NCBI RefSeq assembly: GCF_023845585.1
Contig: NZ_JAMQHS010000008.1
Span: 124,001 to 188,000, forward strand
Length of the DNA stretch: 64,000 bases
Reading direction: 5' to 3'
Origin: Clostridium sp. CMCC3677
Lineage (GTDB): Bacteria; Bacillota; Clostridia; Clostridiales; Clostridiaceae
Shown: in pieces, positions 1 to 9,598 of the stretch
Layout of the letters: every line of letters begins with the position of its first letter
Numbering within the stretch: the stretch's first letter is position 1
The notes under the pieces: generated by a model
Told to the model about the DNA's origin: nothing
The model's database searches: none
Seen by the model: only the letters and a program-made list of their open reading frames with translations
Translations under genes and position numbers: made by a program

Positions 1-1
1 A

Positions 2-1222
2 TTAAATATATCATTAGAAGAAGCTATGAAAATGAACATTGATAAATTTTTAAATGGGGTACATTTTCATAAATTACTTAAGGAACAGAATAAATCTTTA
101 AATAATATAGAATGGGATTTTCATATTAATGATAGCGTAGTTAAGTGTGTTATAAATGTAGTGCCATTAAATATAAGTGGTAAGAATAATGGGATGGTAA
201 TAACTTTTATAGAAGTTAAAAGGGTACATAAATTAGTAAATAAATTTGTAGGATACAAAGCTCAATATAAATTTGATGATATTATGACAACAAATAAAGA
301 TATGAAAAAGATGATAGCTTTTGCAAAAAAAGCTGCTGTAAGTGATTGTAATATATTAATTCAAGGAGAAAGTGGAACTGGAAAAGAATTAATAGCACAA
401 TCAATACATAATTATAGTGAGCGAGATAAAGGACCATTTGTTGCTGTAAACTGTGCATCAATTCCGAGAGAATTAGTTGAAAGTGAATTATTTGGATATG
501 AAAAAGGTGCTTTTACAGGAGCTTCAAAAGAGGGACACCCAGGAAAATTTGAATTGGCAGATGGAGGAACAATATTTTTAGATGAAATAGGGGAACTTCC
601 GTTAGATACTCAGAGTAAGCTTCTTAGAGTTTTAGATAATGGAAAGATTATAAGGGTTGGAGGAAATTATGAAAAGCAACTAAATGTGAGAGTTATTGGT
701 GCTACAAATAGAATATTAAAAAATGAAATAAATAAACAAAATTTTAGAGAAGATTTATATTATAGATTAAGTGTAATGGAGATAAAAACTATTCCTTTAA
801 GAGATAGAATAGATGATATAAATGTACTTATAAATTATTTTATAGAAAAACTAAATTTAAAAAATAAAGATAAGATTACAAAAATAAATGATTACTATGT
901 AGATGAATTAAAAAAGTATAATTGGCCAGGAAACATAAGAGAACTCAGAAATGTAGTAGAGAGAGACTATTATCTAAGTGATGATGAACTTATAAGTATA
1001 AATAATATGAATTATGTAGAGGCAAATAAGAACTTAGAAGAGGAAAAATTTACAGAAGAAGATATAAAAATACTACCTCTTGATTACTTAGAGAGGAATG
1101 CTATAAAGGATGCTATAAAAAAATGCAATGGAAATATTCAAATGGCATCAAAGTTACTGAATATAGGAAGAGCTACATTATATAGAAAGATTAAAAAGTA
1201 TGACATAAGTGTATCAAAATGA
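2..1222 (+). CDS. Sigma-54-dependent transcriptional activator (5' end outside window)
   Basis: Enhancer-binding protein that drives open-complex formation by sigma-54 RNA polymerase. The frame is open to the left edge, so the N-terminus is missing; the first Met in the window is at 26. Visible order: the end of a PAS-like sensor (first ~80 residues), an AAA+ domain with Walker A GESGTGKE, the sigma-54-contacting GAFTGA loop and Walker [12 protein letters not shown], then a C-terminal Fis-type helix-turn-helix ([11 protein letters not shown]...[11 protein letters not shown]). Repeats of TGTATCA begin over its own stop codon and lead to a -24/-12 promoter, so its evident target is the downstream butanediol dehydrogenase-nfnAB operon. 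The signal sensed is unknown. Confidence 0.93.
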   Translation, partial: LNISLEEAMKMNIDKFLNGVHFHKLLKEQNKSLNNIEWDFHINDSVVKCVINVVPLNISGKNNGMVITFIEVKRVHKLVNKFVGYKAQYKFDDIMTTNKDMKKMIAFAKKAAVSDCNILIQGESGTGKELIAQSIHNYSERDKGPFVAVNCASIPRELVESELFGYEKGAFTGASKEGHPGKFELADGGTIFLDEIGELPLDTQSKLLRVLDNGKIIRVGGNYEKQLNVRVIGATNRILKNEINKQNFREDLYYRLSVMEIKTIPLRDRIDDINVLINYFIEKLNLKNKDKITKINDYYVDELKKYNWPGNIRELRNVVERDYYLSDDELISINNMNYVEANKNLEEEKFTEEDIKILPLDYLERNAIKDAIKKCNGNIQMASKLLNIGRATLYRKIKKYDISVSK

Positions 1223-1278
1223 GAATGAAAAGAGTAAGTGTATCAAAATGATAAAAATAAATGTATCATATTGATACA
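1210..1278. promoter_or_regulatory. Triple upstream activator sites for the sigma-54 activator
   Basis: Three copies of the half site TGTATCA lie at 1210, 1239 and 1262. The third is a perfect palindrome (TGTATCA-TAT-TGATACA, 1262-1278), the second is near-perfect (TGTATCA-AAA-TGATAAA), and the first has a degenerate right arm and overlaps the activator's stop codon. They sit about 120-190 bp before the -24/-12 promoter, the usual place for enhancer sites. That the upstream gene's Fis-type HTH binds them is inference. Confidence 0.75.
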
Positions 1279-1287
1279 TTTATTTTT
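1253..1287 (+). terminator. 35-bp perfect inverted repeat, probable terminator overlapping UAS 3
   Basis: Two perfect 16-bp arms flank a 3-base TAT loop. The right arm ends in a T-rich run. This would fold as a hairpin after the activator gene, and the same DNA contains the best activator palindrome, so it may be both terminator and operator. Confidence 0.55.
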
Positions 1288-1398
1288 ATATATAGATATA
1301 ATTAAAGTTAATTTTAATATTTTATAAATAAGCTATATAGTTGTAAATACAGAGGTTTTCAATAAATAACTTTATAATTTAATAATTATGTTAAGAAT

Positions 1399-1415
1399 TT
1401 GGCATGGATATTGCT
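1399..1415 (+). promoter_or_regulatory. Sigma-54 (-24/-12) promoter
   Basis: TTGGCATG-N4-TTGCT has GG at 1401-1402 and GC at 1413-1414, exactly 10 bases between them, as required for sigma-54. It lies about 60 bp before the dehydrogenase start codon and downstream of the activator sites. Confidence 0.88.
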
Positions 1416-1476
1416 ATGTAAATATGTATGTTAATTAATTAACAATATATTTAGATATTTAGGGAGGAATTTTAAT

Positions 1477-2550
1477 ATGAAAGCAGCATTATGGTATGCA
1501 AAGAAAGATGTTAGAGTAGAAGAAATTGAAGAGCCAAAGGTTACAAGCAATGGTGTGAAAATAAAAGTAAAATGGTGTGGGATATGTGGATCAGACTTAC
1601 ATGAATATTTAGGAGGACCTATATTTATTCCAGTAGGACAGCCTCATCCATTAAGTGGAACAACTGCACCAGTAGTTTTAGGTCATGAATTTTCAGGTGA
1701 TATTGTAGAAGTTGGTGAAAATGTAACAAAGTTTAAGGTTGGAGATAGAGTAATTGTTGAACCTATAGTTGCATGTGGAAAATGTCCAGCATGTTTAGAA
1801 GGAAAATATAATTTATGTTCATCTTTAGGATTCCATGGACTTTGTGGAAGTGGTGGAGGACTTGCAGAATATACAGTTTTTCCAGAAGAATTCATACATA
1901 AGATACCAGATGAAATGTCTTACGAACAAGCAGCCTTAGTTGAACCAATGGCAGTAGCACTACATTCAATTAGAGTAGGAAACTTTAAAATTGGAGATAC
2001 AGCGTTAGTATTAGGTTCTGGTCCAATAGGATTAGCAACTATAGAATGTTTAAAAGCAGCAGGTGCAAAATTAGTAGTAGTATTACAAAGAAAATCCATA
2101 AGACAAGAATACGCTAAAAGAGCAGGAGCTGATGTTGTATTAGATCCTAATGAAGTTGATATAGCAGAAGAAGTTAAAAAGCTTACAAATGGATTAGGAG
2201 TAGATGTAGCATTTGAAACTACAGGAGCTCAAATAGGTTTTGACACAGGTATTAATAGTTTAAAATTTGAAGGAACTATGGTTATAACAAGCATATGGGA
2301 AAATGGAGTTACATTTAATCCTAATGCTTTAGTATTTACAGAAAAGAAGATAGTTGGGACATTAGCATATAGACATGAATTCCCAGCAACTATGGCTCAA
2401 ATGAATGATGGTAGAATAAAAGCTGAAGGATATGTAACTAAGAGAATACACTTAGATGACATAGTAGAAGAAGGATTTGGAGCATTAACAGGTCCAGAAA
2501 AGAAGAAACACGTTAAGATATTAGTAACACCAGATAAAGGTCTTTTATAA
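1477..2550 (+). CDS. Zn-dependent 2,3-butanediol dehydrogenase / acetoin reductase
   Basis: Medium-chain alcohol dehydrogenase of 357 residues, the usual length for (R,R)-butanediol dehydrogenases. It interconverts acetoin and 2,3-butanediol with NAD(P)H in the cytoplasm. The catalytic zinc site is seen in CGICGSDLHEY (~36-46) and GHEF (~70); the structural zinc loop is C-G-K-C-P-A-C-L-E-G-K-Y-N-L-C; a Rossmann motif VLGSGPIGL is near residue 180. The RBS is AGGGAGG. It is the first gene after the sigma-54 promoter, followed 20 bp later by nfnA, suggesting that acetoin reduction is coupled to NADPH supply. A related sorbitol- or threonine-type dehydrogenase is possible, but the long N-terminal loop (PHPLSGTTAP) fits butanediol dehydrogenases best. 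Confidence 0.88.
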   Translation: MKAALWYAKKDVRVEEIEEPKVTSNGVKIKVKWCGICGSDLHEYLGGPIFIPVGQPHPLSGTTAPVVLGHEFSGDIVEVGENVTKFKVGDRVIVEPIVACGKCPACLEGKYNLCSSLGFHGLCGSGGGLAEYTVFPEEFIHKIPDEMSYEQAALVEPMAVALHSIRVGNFKIGDTALVLGSGPIGLATIECLKAAGAKLVVVLQRKSIRQEYAKRAGADVVLDPNEVDIAEEVKKLTNGLGVDVAFETTGAQIGFDTGINSLKFEGTMVITSIWENGVTFNPNALVFTEKKIVGTLAYRHEFPATMAQMNDGRIKAEGYVTKRIHLDDIVEEGFGALTGPEKKKHVKILVTPDKGLL

Positions 2551-2570
2551 AAGAATCAGGGGGAACATAA

Positions 2571-3458
2571 ATGTACAAGATAGTTAGTAAAAGAGAGCTT
2601 ACAAATAATATATTTTTAATGGATATAGAAGCTCCAAGAGTAGCAAAATCAGCACAGCCAGGTCAATTTATTATTATTAAGAATGATGAAAAAGGTGAAA
2701 GAGTACCTTTAACTATTGCAGGTTATAATAGAGAAGAAGGAACTGTAAGTATAGTATTTCAAACAGTTGGTAAAAGCACACAAGAACTAGCTCAATATGA
2801 AGTTGGTTCTTATGTAGCAGACTTTGTTGGACCATTAGGACAGCCAAGTGAATTTATTCATGAAGATTTAGAAAGCTTAAAAAAGAAAAAGCTAATATTC
2901 ATTGCTGGGGGAGTAGGTGCTGCACCTGTTTATCCTCAAGTTAAATGGATGCATGATAATGGAATAGATGTAGATGTTATTGTTGGATCTAGAACAAAAA
3001 ATTTATTAATATTAGAAGAAGAAATGAAAGCAGTAGCTGGAACTCTTTATGTAGCAACTGATGATGGAAGCTATGGATTTAATGGAAGAGTTACTGATTG
3101 TTTACAAGGTCTAGTTAATGAAGGAAACAAGTATGACCATGCAGTTGTTATAGGACCTATGATAATGATGAAATTTATGGCAGATTTAACTAAGAAATTA
3201 GATATACCAACTACAGTAAGCTTAAATCCTATAATGGTAGACGGAACAGGAATGTGCGGAGCTTGTAGAGTAACTGTTGGTGGTGAAATTAAATTTGCTT
3301 GTGTTGATGGACCAGAATTTGATGGCCACTTAATAAATTACGATGAATCAATGAGAAGACAAGCTATGTATAAAACAGAAGAAGGTAAAGCTAAACTAGC
3401 ATTAGAAGAAGGTAATACTCATAGTCATGGTGGCTGTGGTTGCAGAGGTGATAAGTAA
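2571..3458 (+). CDS. nfnA: NfnA: FAD/[2Fe-2S] subunit of NADH-dependent reduced ferredoxin:NADP+ oxidoreductase
   Basis: Small subunit (295 aa) of the electron-bifurcating transhydrogenase that makes NADPH from NADH and reduced ferredoxin. It has a flavin-binding beta-barrel (RVPLTIA, ~45-50), an NAD-binding region (IAGGVGAAP, ~111-119) and a C-terminal [2Fe-2S] cluster with Cys229, Cys232 and Cys244. The last residues form an unusual His/Cys-rich tail (HSHGGCGCRGDK). Its own RBS AGGGGGAA precedes ATG. The nfnB start follows within 3 bases, so the two are translationally linked. The alternative name, sulfide dehydrogenase subunit B, refers to the same family. Confidence 0.93.
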   Translation: MYKIVSKRELTNNIFLMDIEAPRVAKSAQPGQFIIIKNDEKGERVPLTIAGYNREEGTVSIVFQTVGKSTQELAQYEVGSYVADFVGPLGQPSEFIHEDLESLKKKKLIFIAGGVGAAPVYPQVKWMHDNGIDVDVIVGSRTKNLLILEEEMKAVAGTLYVATDDGSYGFNGRVTDCLQGLVNEGNKYDHAVVIGPMIMMKFMADLTKKLDIPTTVSLNPIMVDGTGMCGACRVTVGGEIKFACVDGPEFDGHLINYDESMRRQAMYKTEEGKAKLALEEGNTHSHGGCGCRGDK

Positions 3459-3460
3459 TA

Positions 3461-4852
3461 ATGGATATGAAAGAGAGAATGGTAAGAGTACCTGTAAGAG
3501 AACAAAATCCAAAAGTTAGAGCAACAAATTTTGAAGAAGTTTGTTTAGGATACAATGAAGAAGAAGCGATTAAAGAAGCTTCAAGATGTTTAAATTGTAA
3601 AAATCCTAAATGTGTAGAAGGCTGTCCAGTATCTATTAATATTCCAGGATTTATTTCACATGTTAAAGAAGGTAACTTTGAAGAATCAGCAAAAGAAGTT
3701 TCAAAGTATAGTGCACTACCAGCAGTATGTGGTAGAGTATGTCCTCAAGAAAGCCAATGTGAAGGAAAATGTGTTTTGGGAATAAAAGGTGATTCAGTAT
3801 CAATTGGTAAGCTTGAAAGATTTACAGCTGATTGGGCAAGTTCTAATAACGTAGATTTAAGTGAAACAGCATCTAAAAATGGAATAAAAGTAGCTGTTAT
3901 AGGAAGTGGCCCATCAGGACTAACTTGCGCAGGAGATTTAGCTAAAAAAGGATATGATGTTACTATATTTGAAGCACTTCATAAAGCGGGTGGGGTTTTA
4001 GAATATGGTATACCAGAATTCAGACTTCCAAAAGAAAAAGTAGTTAAAAATGAAGTTGATAATATAAGAAAACTTGGCGTTAAGATTGAAACTAATGTTA
4101 TTGTAGGTAGAACAATAACAATTGATGAACTTTTTGAAGAAGAAGGTTTCAAAGCAGTATTTATAGGTTCAGGAGCAGGACTTCCTAAATTCATGGGAAT
4201 AGAAGGAGAAAATGCAAATGGAGTATGTTCTGCAAATGAGTTCTTAACAAGAGTAAATTTAATGAAAGCAGCAGTTGATGGATATGATACACCTGTTAGA
4301 GCTGGTAAAAAAGTTGCTATAGTTGGTGGCGGAAATGTTGCTATGGATGCAGCAAGAACTGCATTAAGACTTGGAGCAGAAAGTCATATAGTATACAGAA
4401 GAGGTGAATCAGAACTTCCAGCAAGAGTTGAAGAAGTACATCATGCTAAAGAGGAAGGTGTAATCTTTGATGTTTTAACTAATCCAAAAGAAATATTAGT
4501 AGATGAAAATGGATGGGTTAAAGGAATGAAATGCATTAAGATGGAACTTGGAGAGCCGGATGAATCTGGAAGAAGAAGTCCAGTTGAAATTGCAGGATCA
4601 GAATTTATTATTGATGTAGATACTGTAATAATGTCACTTGGAACATCACCAAATCCATTAATATCTTCAACAACTAAAGGATTAGAAATAAATAAGAGAA
4701 GATGTATAATTGCTGAAGATGAAACTGGATTAACATCAAAAGAAGGTGTTTATGCTGGAGGAGATGCAGTAACTGGTGCTGCAACAGTAATTCTTGCTAT
4801 GGGAGCAGGAAAAAAAGCAGCTAAGGCAATTGATGAATACTTAACTAAATAA
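3461..4852 (+). CDS. nfnB: NfnB: NADPH-binding subunit of NfnAB (GltD-like)
   Basis: Large subunit (463 aa) carrying two [4Fe-4S] clusters and the bifurcating FAD. Cys-rich N-terminus: CLNCKNPKCVEGCPV (~43-57) and CGRVCPQESQCEGKC (~91-105). A first dinucleotide fold is IGSGPSGLTCAG (~147) and a second, NADPH-binding one is IVGGGNVAMDAARTALRLGAE (split around 287). It acts with NfnA in the cytosol. In this operon it would rebalance NADH and ferredoxin into NADPH beside a butanediol/acetoin dehydrogenase. GltD-type glutamate synthase small subunits are the alternative, but no gltB is present and nfnA is adjacent. Confidence 0.93.
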   Translation: MDMKERMVRVPVREQNPKVRATNFEEVCLGYNEEEAIKEASRCLNCKNPKCVEGCPVSINIPGFISHVKEGNFEESAKEVSKYSALPAVCGRVCPQESQCEGKCVLGIKGDSVSIGKLERFTADWASSNNVDLSETASKNGIKVAVIGSGPSGLTCAGDLAKKGYDVTIFEALHKAGGVLEYGIPEFRLPKEKVVKNEVDNIRKLGVKIETNVIVGRTITIDELFEEEGFKAVFIGSGAGLPKFMGIEGENANGVCSANEFLTRVNLMKAAVDGYDTPVRAGKKVAIVGGGNVAMDAARTALRLGAESHIVYRRGESELPARVEEVHHAKEEGVIFDVLTNPKEILVDENGWVKGMKCIKMELGEPDESGRRSPVEIAGSEFIIDVDTVIMSLGTSPNPLISSTTKGLEINKRRCIIAEDETGLTSKEGVYAGGDAVTGAATVILAMGAGKKAAKAIDEYLTK

Positions 4853-4883
4853 TTTAGATATATTGAACTAAGCACACACTTAT

Positions 4884-4927
4884 AAAAAGTCCTTTACTTA
4901 ATAAAATGAGTAAAGGACTTTTTTTAT
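4884..4927 (+). terminator. Rho-independent terminator of the butanediol dehydrogenase-nfn operon
   Basis: Stem AAAAAGTCCTTTACT / AGTAAAGGACTTTTT with a 9-base loop and a T run, 32 bp after the nfnB stop. Confidence 0.92.
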
Positions 4928-5229
4928 AACTATTTTTATATAGTATTGTATAATATGATAATTATTTAAAAATAAATATAATTGAGTAAATATTAAATAA
5001 TAATAAAATTTTAGCTATAAAAATAAAATTCTACAAAAAACGACCAATTTAGTAAAAACTATTTAAAAAATGAAATGAATCATATATAATGTAGCTATAA
5101 ATATAAAATACAAAAACTATTTTTATAAAACCATATTTTAAAATTGAATTATATTAAAATATTATTTAAAAACATAATAGAAGCATATTAAAAATACTTA
5201 AATTTTACTTATAGTAAGGGGATAGGGGA
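4928..5229. other. AT-rich leader before chemoreceptor 1
   Basis: No gene seen. A TATAAT at 5085-5090 with TTTAAA 17 bp upstream is a plausible promoter. The stretch from about 5035 resembles the stretch before chemoreceptor 2 (both contain a CTACAAAAA-CGAC-like start and an ATATATAAT box), so the promoter seems to have been duplicated with the gene. Confidence 0.45.
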
Positions 5230-6939
5230 ATGTTAAAAACAATAAAAAATAAACTGATTTTTCTTGTAACTATTTTTGTAATTACTATTATATCTATGGG
5301 TATTTATTCAGTAAGGACTTTAGATGTTGTAAATCAAAAATCAACAGTTATTGCACAAGAATGGGTTCCAGCAATTATATATTCAGAAGAATTAAATACT
5401 ATGACATCAGATTTTAGGCTTCTTGAATATGATCATATTATTGCAACAAGTCCAGAAACGATGCAAGAAAAAGAAAAAGCTATGGAACAAAAGAATGCAG
5501 AAATACAAAAAAAATTAGATCTTTACTCAGAAACTATAGGAACAGAAGATGATCAAGTATTATTTAATAGTATTAAAGAAGAGTGGAATAAATACTTAGA
5601 ATTAAATAAACAAGTAATTACTTTAAGTAGAGAATTAAAAACAGAAGAAGTAATGAATATAATGAATAATGAATCAAAAGAAGCTTTTGATAAAGCATCT
5701 TCTTCTTTAGTGAAATTAGCTGATCTTAATGTAAAAATGTCTGAACAAGAAAGTTTAAATGGTGACAAACAATATAGTGCTACTGTGAAAATAAATATTA
5801 TTATAATAGTAATATTAAGTATAGCAAGTGTAATTTTTGGAGCACTTATTATTAAGTCTATAAGAAGACCATTAAATATTTTAAAAGTTGAATTAGATTC
5901 TCTATCAGAAAGAGGAGGGGATTTAACTCAAGAAATAAAAATTAATTCTGAGGATGAAATAAGTGATTTAGCCAAGAGTTTAAATAAATTCATACAAAAT
6001 TTAAGAGAAATTATTAGAACTGTTAATGAAAGTTCGGATGATATAGAAAATGTTGTAGATATTATAAAAGGTAATGTTACAAATTTAAATTCAGACATAG
6101 AAGAAGTTTCAGCAACAACAGAACAACTTGCTGCAAACATGGAAGAAACAGCAGCTTCAGCTGAAGAAATGTTAGCAACATCACATGAAATAGAACAAGC
6201 AGTAAACTCTATTGCACAAAAGTCTCAAGAGGGAGCAATTAAAGCGGGAGAGATAAATAAAAGAGCAGAGGATACTAAGATATATGTACAAGCTTCTCAA
6301 GAAAAAACAAATGAAATATTTGCAAATACAAAAGTAGAATTAGAAGAAGCTATACAATCATCAAAAGTTGTTGAACAAATAAATGTACTTTCTGAGTCAA
6401 TAATGCAAATAACATCACAAACTAATCTTCTAGCACTTAATGCTGCTATAGAAGCTGCAAGAGCTGGAGAAGCAGGAAAAGGATTTTCAGTTGTTGCAGA
6501 AGAAATAAGAAAACTTGCAGAGCAATCAAAAGACACAGTAATAGAAATTAAAAATATAACAGGAAAAGTAACAGATGCAGTTAAAAATCTTTCAAACAGT
6601 TCAAACAAATTATTAAAATTTATGTCTGTAGAAGTAGATAGTGATTATAAGAATATGTTGGATGTAGCAGATAAGTACAGTAAAGATGCTGACTTTGTTG
6701 ATAATCTTGTAGCAGATTTTAGTTCAAGTTCAGAGGAACTTTTAGCATCACTACAAGATGTAATTAGAACTATAGATGGAGTAGCACAAGCAGCTGGTGA
6801 GGGAGCAGGTGGTACTACGGATATTGCAAGTAGTATATTACAGGTTAACGATAAATCTAATGATGTTTTAGAGAATGCATTAAGATCACAAGAAAATGCT
6901 CAAAAACTAAAAGAAGAAATTTCTAAATTTAAGGTTTAG
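5230..6939 (+). CDS. Methyl-accepting chemotaxis protein (paralogue 1)
   Basis: Transmembrane chemoreceptor, 569 aa. One N-terminal membrane helix (~8-30), an extracellular four-helix-bundle-like sensor (~35-185), a second membrane helix (~187-209), a HAMP domain (~210-262) and a long coiled-coil signalling domain. The hairpin-tip signature [20 protein letters not shown] and [16 protein letters not shown] shows the CheA/CheW contact region. Start ATG follows AAGGGGATAGGGGA. The next gene is a same-length paralogue, with the tip and HAMP nearly identical and the sensor more divergent, as expected for a tandem duplication with ligand drift. The ligand is unknown. Confidence 0.95.
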   Translation: MLKTIKNKLIFLVTIFVITIISMGIYSVRTLDVVNQKSTVIAQEWVPAIIYSEELNTMTSDFRLLEYDHIIATSPETMQEKEKAMEQKNAEIQKKLDLYSETIGTEDDQVLFNSIKEEWNKYLELNKQVITLSRELKTEEVMNIMNNESKEAFDKASSSLVKLADLNVKMSEQESLNGDKQYSATVKINIIIIVILSIASVIFGALIIKSIRRPLNILKVELDSLSERGGDLTQEIKINSEDEISDLAKSLNKFIQNLREIIRTVNESSDDIENVVDIIKGNVTNLNSDIEEVSATTEQLAANMEETAASAEEMLATSHEIEQAVNSIAQKSQEGAIKAGEINKRAEDTKIYVQASQEKTNEIFANTKVELEEAIQSSKVVEQINVLSESIMQITSQTNLLALNAAIEAARAGEAGKGFSVVAEEIRKLAEQSKDTVIEIKNITGKVTDAVKNLSNSSNKLLKFMSVEVDSDYKNMLDVADKYSKDADFVDNLVADFSSSSEELLASLQDVIRTIDGVAQAAGEGAGGTTDIASSILQVNDKSNDVLENALRSQENAQKLKEEISKFKV

Positions 6940-7010
6940 AATATACTTAATTTTAGAATATAGATTAAATAATTATAAGGGTAGACATTAAATGTTTGAT
7001 ATGCTCTCTT

Positions 7011-7088
7011 TATAATAGACGGTTTTATTATTTTAACTGTCTATTATAAAGGGGGCAGTTCAATTATATGATGTCTGCCTTTGTTTTT
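7011..7088 (+). terminator. Tandem hairpins after chemoreceptor 1
   Basis: TATAATAGAC (7011-7020) pairs with GTCTATTATA (7039-7048), extended inward by GGTT/AACT. A second GGCAG/CTGCC stem (7054-7079) ends in TTTGTTTTT. The second is the more terminator-like. Confidence 0.6.
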
Positions 7089-7504
7089 ATTCTTAAATGT
7101 TTTTAGATAAGTTTATTCCACAATTATTTGTTAAGTACAATGCTTGGATAGTGGATATTTACTATTTTGAATATTTGAATTTAATTTATAATAACTATTT
7201 TAGAGATTAGATAATTCTATAAAATATATCATTTGATAATTATTATTTATATAAAATGCTTTAAATATTAACAGATAAACAATATAAGAGATGAAAAACT
7301 ACAAAAAGCGACTAAATAATCAAAATTCGTTTTAAAATTTTAACAAGTAATATATAATATTATTTGTAATATAAAATAAAAAAATACAATTTTGTAAAAT
7401 TAAATTATATTAAAAATACAATTTTGTTTAATTTTGAAAAAATATAGACGAAAATACATATAAGGTATTAAAATTTTATTTATAAACAGTAAGGAGCTAA
7501 AGAT
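7089..7504. other. AT-rich leader before chemoreceptor 2
   Basis: No gene seen. TATAAT at 7353-7358 with TTTAAA about 16 bp upstream may be the promoter. The layout mirrors that before chemoreceptor 1. Confidence 0.4.
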
Positions 7505-9214
7505 ATGTTAAAAACAATAAAAAACAAATTGATTTTTCTTGTAGCTATTTTTGTAATTACAATTATATTTATGGGTATTTATTCAATAAAAACTTTAAAT
7601 AATGTAAATAAACAATCAACAATCATAGCACAAGATTTTATCCCAGCAATGATATGTTCAGAAGAATTAAATACAATGACATCAGATTTTCGATTACTTG
7701 AGTATAGTCATATAGTTGCAACAACTCCAGAAATTATGGAAGAAAAAGAAAAAGCTATGGAAGAAAAAGAGAAAGAAATACAGAAAAAATTAGACATTTA
7801 TTCAAAAACTATATATGGAGAAGAAGATAAAGAATTATTTAATATTGTTAAAGAAGAATGGAACAAATACTTAGGATTACATAATCAAGTTATTGCTTTA
7901 AGTAAAGAATTAAAAACACAAGAAGCAATGAATATAATGAATCAGGATTTAAGAGAAGCTTTTAATAAAGCATCATCTTCTTTAATAAAATTAGCAGATC
8001 TTAATAAAAAAATGACTGAAAATGCTAGTTTAAAAGGGGATAAAGAATATAATGAGTCTATTAAAATAAATATAATAATAATAGCAGTATTAAGTGTATT
8101 AAGTATAATATTTGGAACTATTATTATTAATGCTATAAGAAAGCCATTAAATGTTTTAAAATCAGAGTTAGATTCATTAGCAGAAAGAGGCGGAGATTTA
8201 ACGCAAGAAATAGAAATAAATTCAGAAGATGAAATAAAAGATCTTTCAATAAGTTTAAATAAATTTATACAAAATTTAAGAGCGATTATTAGAACTGTTA
8301 ATGAAAGTTCTAATAATATAGAAGATGTTGTAGAACTTATTAAAGATAATGTTACAAATTTAAATTCAGACATAGAGGAAGTATCAGCAACTACAGAAGA
8401 ACTTGCTGCAAATATGGAAGAAACAGCAGCTTCATCAGAGGAAATGTTAGCAACATCACAAGAGATAGAAGAAGTGGTTAAGTCTATTTCGCAAAAATCT
8501 CAAGAAGGGGCTATTAAAGCAGGAGAGATAAGTAATAGAGCAGTAGATACTAAAATGAATGTACAAGCTTCAGAGAAAAAATCAACTGAGTTATTTAAAA
8601 GTACAAAAGTAGAATTAGAAGAAGCAATACAAGAATCAAAAGTTGTTGAAGAGATAAATGTACTTTCTGAATCAATAATGCAAATAACATCACAAACTAA
8701 TCTTCTTGCGCTTAATGCTGCTATAGAAGCTGCAAGAGCAGGAGAAGCGGGAAAAGGATTTTCAGTTGTTGCTGAAGAAATAAGAAAACTTGCAGAGCAA
8801 TCAAAAGACACCGTAATAGAAATTAAAAATATAACAGGAAAAGTAACAAATGCAGTTGGAAATCTTTCTAGTAGTTCAGATAAATTATTAAAATTTATGG
8901 CTGTAGAAGTTAATGGTGACTATAAAAACATGCTAGATGTAGCAGATAAATATAGCAAGGATGCCGAGTTTGTTGACAATCTTGTAACTGATTTTAGTTC
9001 AAACTCAGAGGAACTTTTAGCATCTTTACACGAAGTGCTTAAAACAATAGATGGAGTTTCACAAGCAGCAAATGAAGGGGCTGGAGGTACTACAGATATT
9101 GCAAGTAGTATTTTACAAGTCAATGATAAGTCTAATAATGTTTTAGAAAATGCATTAAAATCACAAGAAAGTGCTCAAAAATTAAAAAAAGAAATTTCTA
9201 AATTTAAGATTTAG
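7505..9214 (+). CDS. Methyl-accepting chemotaxis protein (paralogue 2)
   Basis: Second 569-aa chemoreceptor with the same domain order as the preceding gene: membrane helix (~8-30), four-helix sensor, membrane helix (~187-209), HAMP, signalling coiled coil with [17 protein letters not shown]. The first 40 residues and the signalling tip are almost unchanged between the copies, while the sensor carries many substitutions (for example [20 protein letters not shown] here against [20 protein letters not shown]). RBS AAGGAG. Each copy has its own leader and terminator, so they are likely separate transcripts. Confidence 0.95.
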   Translation: MLKTIKNKLIFLVAIFVITIIFMGIYSIKTLNNVNKQSTIIAQDFIPAMICSEELNTMTSDFRLLEYSHIVATTPEIMEEKEKAMEEKEKEIQKKLDIYSKTIYGEEDKELFNIVKEEWNKYLGLHNQVIALSKELKTQEAMNIMNQDLREAFNKASSSLIKLADLNKKMTENASLKGDKEYNESIKINIIIIAVLSVLSIIFGTIIINAIRKPLNVLKSELDSLAERGGDLTQEIEINSEDEIKDLSISLNKFIQNLRAIIRTVNESSNNIEDVVELIKDNVTNLNSDIEEVSATTEELAANMEETAASSEEMLATSQEIEEVVKSISQKSQEGAIKAGEISNRAVDTKMNVQASEKKSTELFKSTKVELEEAIQESKVVEEINVLSESIMQITSQTNLLALNAAIEAARAGEAGKGFSVVAEEIRKLAEQSKDTVIEIKNITGKVTNAVGNLSSSSDKLLKFMAVEVNGDYKNMLDVADKYSKDAEFVDNLVTDFSSNSEELLASLHEVLKTIDGVSQAANEGAGGTTDIASSILQVNDKSNNVLENALKSQESAQKLKKEISKFKI

Positions 9215-9230
9215 AATATATTTAATTTAA

Positions 9231-9317
9231 GGTTATGTTTTAGTAGTGTGTTAATAAAATCTAATTACAATGCCACTTTGCCTATAGCATATATAAACAC
9301 ATATTTAAAACAAAAAC
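9231..9317 (+). repeat. Short internally deleted copy of the dispersed MITE family
   Basis: Left end GGTTATGTTTTAG... joins directly to a right end ...CAATGCCACTTTG...TATAAACACATATTTAAAAC, matching both ends of the full copy at 24690-24972 but only 87 bp long. Flanks TAATTTAA (9223-9230) and TGATTTAA (9318-9325) agree at 7 of 8 positions and look like an aged 8-bp target duplication. Confidence 0.65.
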
Positions 9318-9348
9318 TGATTTAAAAATATAATCTAAATTAATGATA

Positions 9349-9392
9349 GAGATAGATGTTATATATTCAAAATAATGTCTATCTTTATTTTT
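9349..9392 (+). terminator. Probable terminator of chemoreceptor 2
   Basis: AGATAGATGTTAT pairs, with two central mismatches, with ATAATGTCTATCT, followed by TTATTTTTG. Confidence 0.65.
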
Positions 9393-9461
9393 GTATAGCA
9401 AAATAGAACAATATATTTATAATAAGTAAAAGTTGAACAACTTATTTACAAATATGATAAT

Positions 9462-9480
9462 ACAAATGATAATCATTGTC
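9462..9480. promoter_or_regulatory. Fur-box-like site upstream of the HD-GYP gene
   Basis: The 19 bases centred on ATGATAATCATTGTC match 15 of 19 positions of the classical Fur consensus. The site lies about 120 bp before the HD-GYP start. Regulation by iron is inference. Confidence 0.4.
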
Positions 9481-9598
9481 AAGTAAGCCCCTTAGTGGTA
9501 TATTATTACTATAAAGAATTTAGGTAATTAAATTTTATATTACATGATAATATTTGATTTTTTATATAATTAAAAATATTTTATAGAGGAGTTTAAGA

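Noticed and set aside
6297-6608. Long minus-strand open frames inside the chemoreceptor genes (also 7942-8373, 8500-8811, 23114-23701)
   Set aside because: They are antisense shadows of AT-poor, repetitive coiled-coil codons, lack RBSs and mirror the receptor frame.
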